This document shows, one piece after another, positions 35,096 through 46,633 of a stretch of 64,000 nt of DNA. The stretch's first letter is position 1, and each line of letters opens with the position of its first letter. Both the position numbers and the translations under genes were made by a program. The DNA lies in the NCBI GenBank assembly GCA_949775045.1, contig OX459098.1:13676207-13740206 (forward strand), given 5' to 3'. The stretch comes from Metridium senile. Its lineage: Eukaryota; Cnidaria; Anthozoa; Actiniaria; Metridiidae. The notes under the pieces were generated by a model. It saw nothing but the letters and a program-made list of their open reading frames with translations. It was not told where the DNA came from and ran no database searches.

Positions 35096-35179
35096 TTTAA
35101 TAACCGCTGATCAGACCAACATATATCTACATTGTACTCTGTGGTCGAATGAACTCAACAAAATGACCTCCTACCAACA

Positions 35180-35335
35180 TATGTAGCTTCATAGCTCAGT
35201 TGGTAGAGCATTGCACCCGTTCTGCAAAGCTCATGGGTTGAAGTCCCGAAATTGTTTTTCGTGCTTCTATAACTGCAATTACATTTTAATGTAAATTTCA
35301 AAATTGCTTTAAATTTCGCGACGATCATACTCATA
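35180..35335 (+). mobile_element. tRNA-derived SINE
   Basis: The head is tRNA-like: A-box TAGCTCAGTTGG at 35192-35203, a 5-bp anticodon-type stem TTGCA/TGCAA with a 7-nt loop, and a degenerate B-box GGTTGAAGTCC at 35236-35246. The loop lacks the conserved T before the anticodon and the acceptor stem does not pair, so it is not a working tRNA. The body runs to GCGACGATCATACTCATAC, a phrase I associate with coral SINEs. Confidence 0.65.
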
Positions 35336-35499
35336 CACACACAAAAAATTGTCATTGTCATTGATTCTTTTTTTCTAAAGCCTAACGATTTGTCATGTGT
35401 TTGAATGGTCTGTCCAAATGTGGTATCTCTAAGGGTATCGAGAGAAGAAGAGTCCAACAATTTGTTTTTTTCGTTTTGTTTTATGTGGTATTTCTTAGG

Positions 35500-36420
35500 G
35501 GTAAAAATTGTCTGTGTCACGCCCTTTTAGGATGACTTCCTTTCTTTTAGGGGTTCCTGAAGAGCTACCCCGACACTCTTACCTTTGAGTCGACCTTTGC
35601 CAATTTATGTTTTATATATAAAGTGACTCCTTCAACTCACTTGTAATTGGATTTTCTTAATAAAAAGACCCTTTCTAAGTTTGTTTAGAAGGGTATCGGG
35701 TATGTTCGTCCGGCGGGAATCCTATAAAAGAGGCGTGGAAAATGATCGATGCCCTAAATTTAAATTTAAATATGCGACAAGCATACCCGATATTTTTATG
35801 ACCTACAGTGGGGGAACACCACTATCTTCACTGAATAAAACTGTTTAATGATTTTTAAAGGAGAGGAAACAAAATATCATGAAATGATTTGTTACAAAAG
35901 TCAAATCATTGACGTTCAAAATGTCAATAAAGAAACATTATTTTTTTGCGGTGTAAACTTTAAACCATCATGGTTCGAAAACATCTACTATGTTTAAAGG
36001 TGCCTAGGTACGTCAATATAATACAAAGTAGACGCATTTTGTAATTGCGTAATGCAACTTTAGTCAAATGTTGGTCTTTTCTGGATTGTCTGTAACCCTT
36101 CAGGCTTTTATAGCTATATTAAGCTCCTCCATTCATTGATTGATTTAATATGTAGTCAGGCTTTTAAAACTATATAGCCTATCCATTCATTGATTGATTT
36201 GATATGTAGGCGCAAACTAATTGTTGGATCAGAAAAATACAATTAAGTTTAATATTCAAAATTTGGTAGTCGCGATCCAACGCCGATTTCAGTAGGAGTA
36301 TCGAGATATTGGGAGTATGATGTGTTTGCTCTAGACAATTCCATTGGGTAGAATATGTTAAAAGGCTTAAAAAGAAATATATATATCCCAGCAACGAAGA
36401 ACAATGGTGAACGAGTGCTT
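35500..36420. other. No gene seen
   Basis: AT-rich. An inverted phrase AAGACCCTTTCTAA / TTTAGAAGGGTATCGGG at 35665-35705 and a repeat of CCATTCATTGATTGATTT at 36129 and 36182 are the only structures noted. Confidence 0.5.
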
Positions 36421-36429
36421 TGCGGTTAG

Positions 36430-36665
36430 ACATTGTTATTTGATTTTCCTTCTTCCTTTCTTCCTTTCTTCCCTCTTTCTGTCTTTGCTGCTTCACTCCC
36501 TCCTCTTCCCTCCCTCCCTCCCTTCCTTCTCTCCTCCCTTCCTTCCTATGTTCCTTCCTTCCTTCTTCCTTTTTTCCTTCATTCCTTCATTTCTACCTTC
36601 CCTCCTTACGTTCTTCCTCCCTCACTCCCTTTCCTCATCCTTTTTTCAGCTTCCTTCATTCCTGT
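36430..36665. repeat. Pyrimidine-rich (CCTT/CCCT) tract
   Basis: Degenerate TTCC/CCCTCC repeat giving false Phe/Leu/Pro/Ser frames in two phases. Confidence 0.8.
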
Positions 36666-36949
36666 TTTTTCAAATACTACATACCTTTAAACAGTTTCTT
36701 CATTTGCCATCTTTATACTGATGTAAGTCTTGTAAAAACAATATGGTTGATATTTGTTTCTATACCACTGAGCCAAACTCGTTAATTTTCACCTAGAATG
36801 ATAGTTGGCCTCGTAGCATGCTGATATTGCACACAAACAATCATAACCTCTCTTCCAAGGCATTTCATTATATTTTTGAAAATCTTTTTCAAATTTACAT
36901 TCTTATCAGTATGACAAACGGTTTACGTAAACAATTACTCTCAAGACAC

Positions 36950-37294
36950 CCAGAGATGACATGAAAATCATCATTTTTTGCCTATTTTGCATGGGATATA
37001 ATACATTCAAAATAGTCATTTTCGGCCATTTTTTCGTCATTTTACATGAGCTATAGTCCATTAAAAATCGTTAGTTTTGCGCATTTATCGTCATTTAAAA
37101 AAAATTGCATGGGCTATATAGCCCATTGAAAATGGTAATTGTTGCACTTTTTTCGTCAATTTCCATAGGCTATAGTTCAATGAACGAAAGTCCTGTAGCT
37201 TCTAACTGTCACAAAATTAGTTTTAGAAATTTTATCATTAATTAACTGCTTCTCGTTTTATTTATTTTTTCTACATTATATATATTGTGACAAA

Positions 37295-37326
<32 letters not shown>

Positions 37327-38130
37327 GAAAATCGTCATTTTTGGCAAATTTTCGTCATTTTTCATGGGATGGACTACATTAAAAATCGTTATTTTGCGTA
37401 TTGTTCGCATTTTGCACGGGCTATGTTCATTAAAAATCGTCATTTTTGGCCATTTTTCGTCATTTTGCAATGACAATAGACCATTGAAAATCGTCATTTT
37501 ATGCCATTTTTCGCATTTTGCATGGGTATTAGTTCATTGAAAACCGTCAATTTTGTCCGTTTTTCGCATTTTGCATGGGCTTGTATAGTCATTAAAGCGT
37601 CATTTTTGGCAAGTTACGTCATTTTTCATAGGCTATACTCCATTGAAAATCGTCAATTTTGCCAGTTTTTGCGCATTTTGCATGGGCTTTAGTCCACTGA
37701 AAATCGTCGTTTTGGCCGTTTTTGCGCATTTCGAATGTGTGGGCGGGCGCCGGCTTGAGTCCATTCAAAATCGTCATTTCCCCCATTTTTGCATGGGCTA
37801 TAGTCCAATGAAAATCGTCATTTCTGGCTGTTTTTGCACATTTTGCATGGGCTATAGTCCATTGAAAATCGTCATTTTTGGCCATCCATCGTCATATTGC
37901 ATGGGCTATAATCCATTCAAATTCGTCATTTTTGCCAATTTTTTATCATTTTGTATGAAAATCATTGAAAATCATCATTTTTGGGCTGTTTTTTTTTGCG
38001 GATTTTGCATGGGCTATAGTTCAGTGAAAATCGTGATTTTCGGCCAATTTTGCGCATTTTGCATGCATGGGTTATATTTCATTGAAAATCGTCATTGGCA
38101 GCCATTTTTGCGCGCATTGTGCAGGGGCCA
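36950..38130. repeat. Approx. 60-bp satellite with CATGGGCTATAGTCCATTGA
   Basis: About 20 diverged units combine CATGGGCTATAGTCCATTGA, AAATCGTCATTTTTGGCCAT and TTTTCGTCATTTTG. Period is roughly 55-65 bp. A (AAAT)n interruption sits at 37290-37325. Frames of Cys-Met-Gly-Tyr-Ser-Pro type on the plus strand arise from the repeat. An island of the same satellite is at 40965-41112. Confidence 0.88.
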
Positions 38131-38228
38131 AACTCTACTGAATCAAAAGCGAATATTTTATTTTAATTCTATTTTTTTTTTTGTCTTTAGTATTTTGTAT
38201 ATGTGATAATTACAGCCAAACCTTGGTT

Positions 38229-38700
38229 GGAAGGCTCGATTTATTCTTCCAAACTTGATTTGAAATTTGTTTTGAAGGCCTAGTCTGGGACCTAAACTCG
38301 CCTTTACTCGCAGCGAGTTTGGGCGAGACTGCGCGAGTTAATTAAGGAAGTTAAGGCAAGTTAAGGGTAAATCACAAAATTTCAATGCTGCGAGTTAAAT
38401 AACAATTATTCGCCGAAGGCGAAGTGATTATCGGTGAATATTTACCGAGCGGCGAGTCTTCGAGCTAATAATGCTATTGTAATAGAATATAAGTATTAAT
38501 AACAATATTTCTGTAAGAAGACTAGGTTTAGCAAGTTTCCGTTGTCCAAAAACAACATTGAAAGTCATGGCCAGTATTGTTTTGTTTGAAGCGGTTTTTG
38601 AAACTTCGATTCGAAACTTTGAAACTTCGATTCGATTCATTTATGCAAATTTCAAAACAAATTTAAAATCAATTAAGTTTGGAAGAATAAATATCGATAG
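38229..38700. mobile_element. MITE with TTTATTCTTCCAAACTT ends
   Basis: GGCTCGATTTATTCTTCCAA with AAATTTGTTTTGAA at the left is mirrored by TTCAAAACAAATTT and GGAAGAATAAATATCGA at the right. It lies just downstream of the family 2 minus gene. Confidence 0.7.
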
Positions 38701-38853
38701 GAACGCTGAAGTCGTCCATATCTTATGAAATTAAAGTCACATGCATATGTTCGGAAAAGTAAATCGATTTTATTTCACGATTAACACTACATTGATAAAA
38801 TCGAGCTTGTTGTTAAGTGTAAGGTTGTCTGTCATTTGGTCTTCAGGCTGTTG

Positions 38854-40692
38854 TTACCACTGTTTTCTAGTCTGTTGACCGTCGTACGGCTCGTCACCCT
38901 GTACGTCTAAGACACACTGAGCCAAGCTGTTCGTTTCTTCTGCGCACTGCTGCCTGGCATTCGGTGACAACTGAATAAAGATGAAAGATAACGATGACAT
39001 CAATGATGATTATAATGATGCCGATAACAATGATGGTGATTATGATAATGATAACAATGATGGGAGATTACTGATGATAATTATAACAATGATAATGATT
39101 ATGATTATAATGATGATGTTGATAACCACAATGATGATAACCATGATAACAATGATGATGATTATGATAATGATAACAATGCTATTTATTATGATAATGA
39201 TAATGCTGGTAATGATGCCGATATCAATCATGGTGATTTAGGGACGGACCATTAGAAAAACCCGGAGGGGGGGAGGGGGGGGGGGGGGGGGGGGGGTGAC
39301 AATTCCCCCCAAAAAAATCCTGCAGAGGAATATTGTGAGAAAAAAAAATCCTGCAGGGGAATATTGTGAGAAAAAAATTCCTACAAGGAATCAAGACCCC
39401 AAAAAAGGCTTGAACCCAAGAAAAAAAATATTCTGCAGACATTTGTCTCCGAAAAACAAATCCTGCACATATTTTTTTTCTGCCCCCCCCCCCCCCCCCC
39501 CCCTTCCGGGTTTTTCTAATGGTCCGTCGTCCCTTATATGAAATTGATTAAAAGTGGTCAACCCCCCCTCCCCCCCCCCCCCTCCGGGTTTTTCTAATGG
39601 TCCGTCCCTTATATGAAATTGATAAAAGTGGTCATAATGATAAAGCTGATATTTATAATGATGGCGGTTATGATAATGATAACAGGGGTTATAATTATGA
39701 TGATGATGCTGATAACGATGATGATGAGTGATAATGATGCCAATGCTGATATAGGGGAACGATCAAGTTGAAAATGATGATCGCAATAATGATGATCGCA
39801 ATAATGATGATCGCAATAATGATGATCGCAATAATGATGATCGCAATAATGATGATCGCAATAATGATGTTGCTGTTAACAACGATGATGATGGTCATAA
39901 TGCTACTCATGTAAAGGGGCACCTAATTGATGGTCATGATAATGATGTTAAAAACGATGGCGTTGAAGATACTGATGATGATGATGGTGATGATGACAAC
40001 GATGATGATTTTAAAATGGTCATAATGCTACTCATGTAAAGGGACACCTAATTGATGGTCATTATAATGATGTTAAAAACGATGGCGTTGAAGATACTGA
40101 TGATGATGATGGTGATGATGACAACGATGATGATTTTAAAATGGTCATAATGTTACTCGTGTAAAGGGGCACCTAATTGATGGTCATGATAATAATGTTA
40201 AAAACGATGGCGTTGAAGATACTGATGATGATGATGGTGATGATGACAACGATGGTGATATTAAAATGGTCACAATGCTACTCATGTAAAGGGGCACCTA
40301 ATTGATGGTCATGATAATGATGTTAAAAACGATGGCGTTGATGATACTGATAATGATGATGGTGATGATGATATCGACGATGATATCAGTTAGTACAATA
40401 ACTAGTACATAGAAAGAATTCAAAATTGAAGGTATCGCAGACCATGTTATCGGACACTTTTGCTTTCGGGCTCTCGTTCATGTCAGTACCAGAACGATGT
40501 TTAACTATTTAACTTTAGGCATAAACTTAACTGCTCCATTGCGACAAGTTACTCTATTACCTTGATTGTGTCTGTAGCGACCATCGTCCTCTTCTTATCT
40601 GGACAGCCAGGAACAAGGTGGCATGCCAAATCAGTAGCTCCTGCTGAATAAGCAATAACCAAAACACAAACTAACAAAATTAAAGCCTTCAT
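38854..40692 (-). CDS. Small secreted precursor, family 2 minus copy (82 aa)
   Basis: Exon 1 is 40692-40561 (44 codons) and exon 2 is 38970-38854 (38 codons plus TAA). Donor GTAATA, acceptor TTCAG, phase-0 intron. Signal peptide at 1-19 or so (ends AGA). A short segment with two cysteines five residues apart precedes KKR at 33-35. Exon 2 has Cys-X9-Cys and a polar tail ending in Trp. The signal-coding DNA is identical to the plus copy at 43367 over 21 codons, while the cysteine segment before KKR is almost wholly different. It has a TATA box at 40741-40748. The gene plan resembles family 1. Secretion and cleavage are supported by sequence; function unknown, with neuropeptide-like, antimicrobial or toxin-like roles all open. 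Confidence 0.75.
39240..39534. mobile_element. MITE with AGGGACGGACCATTAG ends and G/C runs
   Basis: AGGGACGGACCATTAGAAAA and TTTTCTAATGGTCCGTCGTCCC are inverted, each followed inward by a long G or C run (about 20). The right end plus flank CCCTTATATGAAATTGAT is repeated at 39575-39632, a secondary tandem duplication. Lies in the minus-copy intron. Confidence 0.8.
39772..39866. repeat. 15-bp tandem repeat (GATGATCGCAATAAT)
   Basis: Six nearly perfect units in the minus-copy intron. Confidence 0.9.
39885..40395. repeat. Approx. 125-bp tandem repeat, four units
   Basis: Units start ATGGTCATAATGCTACTCAT near 39890, 40016, 40141 and 40265, each running through GATGTTAAAAACGATGGCGT. Located in the minus-copy intron. 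The plus-copy intron has only simple ATC repeats. Confidence 0.9.
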
Positions 40693-40740
40693 GATAATGT
40701 TAGAGTAGAATAGACTGTACAAAACTCAACGATTGCACCT

Positions 40741-40748
40741 TATTTATA
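40741..40748 (-). promoter_or_regulatory. TATA box of family 2 minus copy
   Basis: TATAAATA on the minus strand, 48 bp before the ATG. The surrounding about 150 bp matches 43190-43330 in inverted orientation. Confidence 0.65.
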
Positions 40749-40789
40749 GTAGATGCGTCTTCCTACAAAGTTGTTAGGAAATACAAGAA

Positions 40790-40870
40790 ATAGTAGACGT
40801 ACAGCGGAATATTTACTCAAATAGAGAACTTAAAGTATCTATTGCTATATACTTGGCAAACTGATAGCTG
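40790..40870. repeat. Promoter-flank inverted repeat shared by the family 2 pair
   Basis: AAATATTCCGCTGTACGT, TTCTCTATTTGAGTAAATA and TTTGCCAA...ATAGCAATAGATAC are shared in inverted orientation with 43190-43265, so the duplication includes the promoter. Confidence 0.8.
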
Positions 40871-40964
40871 ACAAATTAATTTTAATAGCATAAACATTTT
40901 TCAGTAACTGGGTAATTAGTAGCTGATCGACTTCTGGCTCTTTATCAACATTTTTGCATGCCTA

Positions 40965-41112
40965 AATTGAAAATCTTCATTGTTGACCATTTTTGCGCAT
41001 TTTGCATGCATTGAAAATGGACATTTTAAGCCATTTTTCGTCAATTTGCATGGACTATAGTCCACTGAAAATCACCATTTTGATTCATTTTGTGCATTTT
41101 GCAAGAGCTAAA
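40965..41112. repeat. Satellite island (same family as 36950-38130)
   Basis: CATTTTTGCGCATTTTGCAT and GCATGGACTATAGTCCACTG units, upstream of the minus copy. Confidence 0.75.
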
Positions 41113-41388
41113 CTCTTCTGATTGAAAAGCGAATCTTTTTATTCATTTTTTTAATATATTTTGGATTACATTTCATACCCAACTTTGAAATTCTATTTGA
41201 GTTCCTTAAAAAGCTTCAATCAAGTCAGCACTTGAATCGAGAAGTGAAGTCATTTGATTCAGTTCCATTTGTGATTGTGATTCTAAATACTGGTTTACGT
41301 TTGCTGTTAATATTAATAAATGAATGAATTCTGTATTTTAATACCTTTAAAATGATACCTAGTTTCCTATTTTATATACACCTGTTTC

Positions 41389-41629
41389 AAAAAACGTTGT
41401 CAGAAGGAGATCTGAATCTGCAATCTGAGAGTGAAATGAATTCAGGAAAATTGCGTACTAAAACCAGTCCTGGCCCTGTTTTTTGTGCTTAGCACTTTCA
41501 GATTTATATTTACCGTCGCCATATTCGAGCCAGAAAGTGCACGCAATGAGAAAAAACTGCCCAGAACTCATTTCGATCTCAGATTGCAGATTGCAGATTT
41601 CCTTCTGACAACGTTTTTTGAAATAGGTG
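41389..41629. mobile_element. CACCTGTTTC MITE with TA TSD
   Basis: The ends CACCTGTTTCAAAAAACGTT and AACGTTTTTTGAAATAGGTG are inverted; inner pair CAGAAGGAGATCTGAATCTGC / GCAGATTTCCTTCTG. TA at 41387-41388 and 41630-41631. Confidence 0.85.
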
Positions 41630-41982
41630 TATACGTTTAATTCGGCTGACGGAGTGAGAGCAGTTTTTACAAAATGCCTCCGCAAACCTATCGAAAGACA
41701 TAAGGATATCCATTTTAAAGTTTAGGGCGCTATTTCTCCGCAAATAAATGTTCAAACCAAAAAATATTCTCATTTCATTATATATCAACCTCTTAAAACG
41801 CCAAAACGACAGAGTTCATGTGCACTTTAACTGGCAAACAAAGAACTGCCAAATTAACTTTTAATAGCACAAAGATATTTCAGTAACTGAACAGGGTTGT
41901 GTGGGGAAGTTACTTTATTTATTTTACTGCCAAACTATTACTTTAAGAAACCGACATTTTTGACATATATCAGTTCCTCTAA

Positions 41983-42117
41983 GGGGCCGTTTACATGAGA
42001 TAGGGTTACCCTAGATGTAGGGCTAACTCTTATTGTTTTCTTTTCTCTGGGGACTCTCAAACAAAAGAGTTAGCCCTGCTAGGATTACCCTTAGGCTATC
42101 TCCATGTAAACGGCCCC
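41983..42117. mobile_element. 135-bp Harbinger-like MITE with TAA TSD
   Basis: GGGGCCGTTTACATGAGATA and TATCTCCATGTAAACGGCCCC are inverted; TAA at 41980-41982 and 42118-42120. Same size and TSD type as 23990-24120, with related ends. Confidence 0.85.
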
Positions 42118-42119
42118 TA

Positions 42120-43185
42120 AGTAAATATGGTAATGCTCCAAAATGGCGATTTTCAGTGGACTATTATGCACACATAGAATCCAAAAATCGTTGTCGCAGC
42201 CGAACTTACAGTTAATACTCCAAAGGCAACAAAGAATATCGGCAATTTCATCGTATAGTTTTAATTTAATTCAATTTATTAAAATTTCTTTCGGCCAAAA
42301 AGGGCGATTTTCAATGAGCCGATACCCGGCGCAAAAGGCTCAAAATTGCCAAACAATGACGATGTTAAAAAAGAGCCAGCAGTCAGTTTGTAATTCCCAG
42401 TTACTGAAAAATGTTTGTGCTATTAAGGTAGTTCCGAACACTTGCTACTGCGTCTCACGCTAACACACATCTTGTTCAAGAAAATTCAAAAGTGCCACGG
42501 AAAAAAACAAAAACAAATCAAAGTCAAATTATACCTTTTCTCAGCTTTTAAGCTTGAAACAAACTAAATAATGATATAGGGTAGTCTTGAAAGCGACTGG
42601 TGCCCATTCTCACTCGGCCAAAACAATATAAATTTTTTTTATTGTACCGACGTTTTACGCTTATAACGCCTTAACTAACACGGTGACCCCCATTTTTTTC
42701 TTTTTATTCATGGCTGCATTTACTATTCTTACGATTTAGAATAAAAAATAAAATATTCATTGATTGGATTTCAGTGAAATTTTACAAATGCTACAACTCT
42801 ATACACATGTAGGGGCGCGTAATTGGCGTAGAATTGTGCTTCTTGGGTTCACATATACACATATTTGGAAATGATTCAATGATTTTCAATGACAGAAAAT
42901 GTTAGATAAACTTTAGATCTATTGTTTGATAAAATCTAATATTTTTCCTAGCAGAAAACGTTCGCATTCTCTAGACTGCTTTGAGTAGGTACTTTTGAGC
43001 AAAATCACCGCAAATTATTGAAAATACCTACTTTTACTATATCTTATAATTATATAAACAATACGGTGACCCCAATATTTTTTCTTGTTTTTGACTTGCC
43101 TAACAATGATCTATGAATGACAGAATTCATACAAAAACTCACTGAAGAAATCCAAGTATCCGAAACTAGCTTAATTGAAGTTAAT
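42120..43185. other. Centre of the family 2 inverted pair; no gene seen
   Basis: AT-rich. GTATTTTCAATAATTTGCGG-like and ACGGTGACCCC phrases occur twice (near 42680 and 43060). No coding signal. A degenerate satellite-like phrase lies around 42140-42180. Confidence 0.5.
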
Positions 43186-43310
43186 TTGTCAGCTATCTGT
43201 TTGCCAAATATATAGCAATAGATACTTTAAGTTCTCTATTTGAGTAAATATTCCGCTGTACGTCACCATTTCTTGTATTTCCTAACAACTTTGTAGGAAG
43301 ACGCATCTAC

Positions 43311-43318
43311 TATAAATA
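43311..43318 (+). promoter_or_regulatory. TATA box of family 2 plus copy
   Basis: TATAAATA, 48 bp before the ATG at 43367, same spacing as the minus copy. Confidence 0.65.
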
Positions 43319-43366
43319 AGGTGCAATCGTTGAGTCTTGTACAGTCTATTCTACTCTAACATTATC

Positions 43367-44856
43367 ATGAAGGCTTTAATTTTGTTAGTTTGTGTTTTGG
43401 TTATTGCTTATTCAGCAGGAGCTACTGATCCGTGCCTCTTTCAAGTAGAAGGCTGTGTAGGGGGGAAGAAGAGGACGATGGACGCTACAGACACAATCAA
43501 GGTAACAGAGTATCTATCTACAATCATTGACAAAAGTGTTGGCACGAATGTAATAAAGTAATTTTAGCACTGCTGAAATTCTACTTCTCCCCCACCCCCC
43601 TTCGCAATGTTGAGGAGAGGGTCATTGTTTGGTGCTTGTGTGGTTGACCTGTCAATGCGCTATCATTTCACACCAACATTGATGTGGGGGGAAGGGGGGG
43701 AAATTTTTTTATACTTAAAATAAATGAAGTAGTCACTATGAGATAAAATACTAAAATCGTGCCAACTACTTTTGGCAATGATTGTAGTCTTGCGTTCTTG
43801 ATTACTATATAACTGTTCTGGTAATCGATCATCATCAACATCATCGTCATCATGATGGTTATTATAATCATTCTAGGGCCCGTTTAGTTATATAATTACT
43901 TTAAAGGTTATTACAACACCCTCGGTAAAGAACGTTTACTGTATTGTATTGTATTGTATCATATCGTACTAGCTTCAGCATATTCTCTATGTTCACATTA
44001 CCATAATGCCTTGTTTGGGGGTAGATATTATAGCTAAACTATTCTTACCCCCTCCCCCCCAAAACGTTATCGTGTTCACATAGTATTTTGCATATCACAA
44101 TCATTGTTATCAGCTAGCATGCTCATATCTATCATATAATAATCATTTTGTTTATCACCCGATCATAGACCGAATCAAAATATGACGACCTCCTATTGTT
44201 CTTGACTGTCCAGCCTCGTGTTCACGTTGGAACACAATAGAGTTTTCACATGTATGCGAGGCTGAACAGTCAAGTAAAAATAATAAAAATTGGACGCCAT
44301 TTTTAGATTGGGGTTATAATCACCATCACTGTAAATATCAGCACCATAATAATTGTGGTTATCAACATCATCATTATAATCATAACTGTTGTTTTCATTA
44401 TCATAAACACCATCATTATTAATATCAGCCAGTCATCGTTATCAACATCATCATTACAATTATTATCGTAATCAGCATCATTATTAATATCAGCATCATT
44501 ACAATTATCATAATCAGCATCATTATTAATATCAGCATCATCATCAACATCGTCATTACAATTATTATCATAATCACCATCATTATTAATATCAGCATCA
44601 TCGTTATCAACATATATCATCATTACAATTATTATCGTTATCATAATCACCCGCGTACAATCATTATCAATATCACCATTATCATTATTATAATCGTAAT
44701 TACCACATAATATTCATCATCTGTATCATCCATTTTCAGTTGTCGCAGATTGCCCAGCAGCAGTGCGCAGAAGAAGCAATAACCTTAGCTCAGTGTGTCC
44801 TAGAAGTACAGGGTCAAAAGCCGTACGACGGTCAACAGACTAGAAAACGGTGGTAA
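43367..44856 (+). CDS. Small secreted precursor, family 2 plus copy (83 aa)
   Basis: Exon 1 is 43367-43501 (45 codons) and exon 2 is 44740-44856 (38 codons plus TAA). Donor GTAACA, acceptor TTTTCAG, phase-0 intron. Hydrophobic signal peptide to about residue 19. A 14-residue segment with Cys23 and Cys30 is followed by GGKKR ending at 36. Exon 2 has Cys-X9-Cys then a Gly/Gln/Tyr-rich polar tail ending RKRW. Compared with the minus copy, exon 2 shows ten amino-acid changes against about three silent codons (my count by eye). The two genes diverge head-to-head from a common centre near 42 kb. Function not recognised. Confidence 0.78.
44201..44274. mobile_element. Short palindromic MITE (CTTGACTG family), copy 2
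   Basis: CTTGACTGTCCAGCCTCG and CGAGGCTGAACAGTCAAG are inverted; the middle matches 4790-4865. It sits in the plus-copy intron. Confidence 0.75.
44310..44705. repeat. ATC/ATT-rich intron microsatellite
   Basis: Units such as ATTATTAATATCAGCATCAT recur. Similar TGA-rich sequence, inverted, fills the minus-copy intron near 38990-39235, so this tract predates the duplication. Confidence 0.85.
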
Positions 44857-44989
44857 CAACAGCCTGGAGACCAAATGCCAGACGACCTTACACTTAACAA
44901 CAAGCTCGATTTTATCAATGTAGTGTCAGTTGTGAAATAAAATCGAAGTTTACTAAATACTATGATCGAGATAAACTCAATGAGTATGT

Positions 44990-45181
44990 AAACGGGGTGT
45001 ATGCGTACAACAGGATCAGTGATACACTGACAGAAAACCCTCTAGGGGGATATAGTGAGGCGCTTTGCTGCAAATGTTGCCATGTAAACGGGGTACGTGT
45101 ATGCGTACAACAGGGTCAGTGATACGTACAGAACAAACTCGCGAGGGGGATATAGTGAGGCGCTTTGTTGCAAATGTTTCT
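44990..45181. repeat. Tandem duplication of about 100 bp
   Basis: GTATGCGTACAACAGG, GTCAGTGATAC and GGGGGATATAGTGAGGCGCT occur in order twice, after AAACGGGGT. Confidence 0.85.
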
Positions 45182-45852
45182 TTAAAAATCGATCAGTATA
45201 CTATCTAAGACACACAAAAATATGAAAACTACGATCTTTTTTCTCAAAATTGTAGATCCTGTATGAAATGCAAACCCTGTTAAAGACATCCACATTTGTA
45301 GTAATTCTAAAACGTATTTACTTTTGTCCGATTTGTCTAGAACAGGGTATACCTTTTTTCATTTCGAGTGCTTTAAAATGGGTCATTATCTTAGTCTTAT
45401 CATTATCTCTGATTTGCAATCCCCCTCCCCCAGAGCAATGTTGATTAACCTTTCAAATGACAACCGTGTCACATTTCCAAAACTCAAAACAAAACTTTCC
45501 AAATATCGACTCGGGGGAGAGGGGGAAACGGAAAAGTATAGAAATCTTTTTCATGTCAAAAATAGATGTTCCAACCTGAAGGTATTCTGCACATAATTGT
45601 AGCAAGCATCACCTCAGCAAAGCAAGTACTGGTAACACGGAATTAAGAAATTGTAAGAATTTGCTGCTCAAAAGTGTGATGAGTAGTCACCCAAACCCCC
45701 CCCCCCCCCCTCCGTGTCCTCCTTGAATCTGCACCTGACATGGTACAAGTACAGTATTCATTAGATTACCCACAGTTCCCTGCGCGCTTCTAGCTTGTTG
45801 GCTTTTCACTATATGGGTGACAAAGTTTCTTGGAAAGGGTATATATGGTTTA

Positions 45853-46068
45853 CAGTGCGAATCGAAAAACCGTGGGCACACAGCTATATTTTAGAAATCG
45901 TTTATTGTTTCTTTGAACAACTCACAAACAACTCTAACTACAAAAAGTTTATCATACTACACATCAGTCAAACTTCTTGCCGTCATATAGTTGTTTCTGA
46001 GTTGTTCAACGAATAATAAACTATTTCTATAATATTTCTAGGTGCCCACGGTTTTTTGATTCGCACTG
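45853..46068. mobile_element. CAGTGCGAATC MITE with TA TSD, copy 1
   Basis: CAGTGCGAATCGAAAAACCG and CGGTTTTTTGATTCGCACTG are inverted, with TA flanks. The second copy is at 63240-63447. Confidence 0.85.
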
Positions 46069-46633
46069 TAATCCAATTATACACAACTACTTACTACCAC
46101 TACTTAACAGAGTTCTTTACTTACCAATGTCTTGGGCATTATTCCTTAATGACGTAAAAACAAAATGGATAATAACAATCAAGACCCATTGATGAAAAGT
46201 TCAATAGTTTTTATTTTAAAAATTTGTAAAGCTTTTTTTTAAACCATGATTTAATACCACTGATTGAACTTTAAACAAGAACTATGCGAGGCTGTTCAGA
46301 GTTCCTATTAGAGTGCATGCCATATATCAGTGAAACAAACCTAATTATGTATTATCTGCACTATTTTGTACACACTTGTGGATATCGCTGGAGCAAAAGA
46401 GTGTGACTATTGCCGTATCCTTCATTGTAATGTGTATTCTGTGGTTCATGCTTGAGTGAAATCTTAGATTGATTTTCCTTCGTCCGTGCAACGAAGTAGA
46501 CTAGTTAGTGAGAAATAGACGAAATAAAACAAAAGAAAGCAATGGGATCAGTGTGTACTACTATATATTACGTTGACTATACTTTCAGAGGCCAAAGACA
46601 ATCACTCTAGTTAGATAATAACTATGTGGTTGA

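Noticed and set aside
35184..35250. Functional tRNA gene
   Set aside because: Acceptor stem does not pair and the anticodon loop lacks the conserved T; better explained as a SINE head.
37643..38206. 187-aa Cys/Phe-rich frame with repeated Cys-Met-Gly motif
   Set aside because: Arises from the 60-bp satellite; the frame drifts between units and there is no signal peptide or start context.
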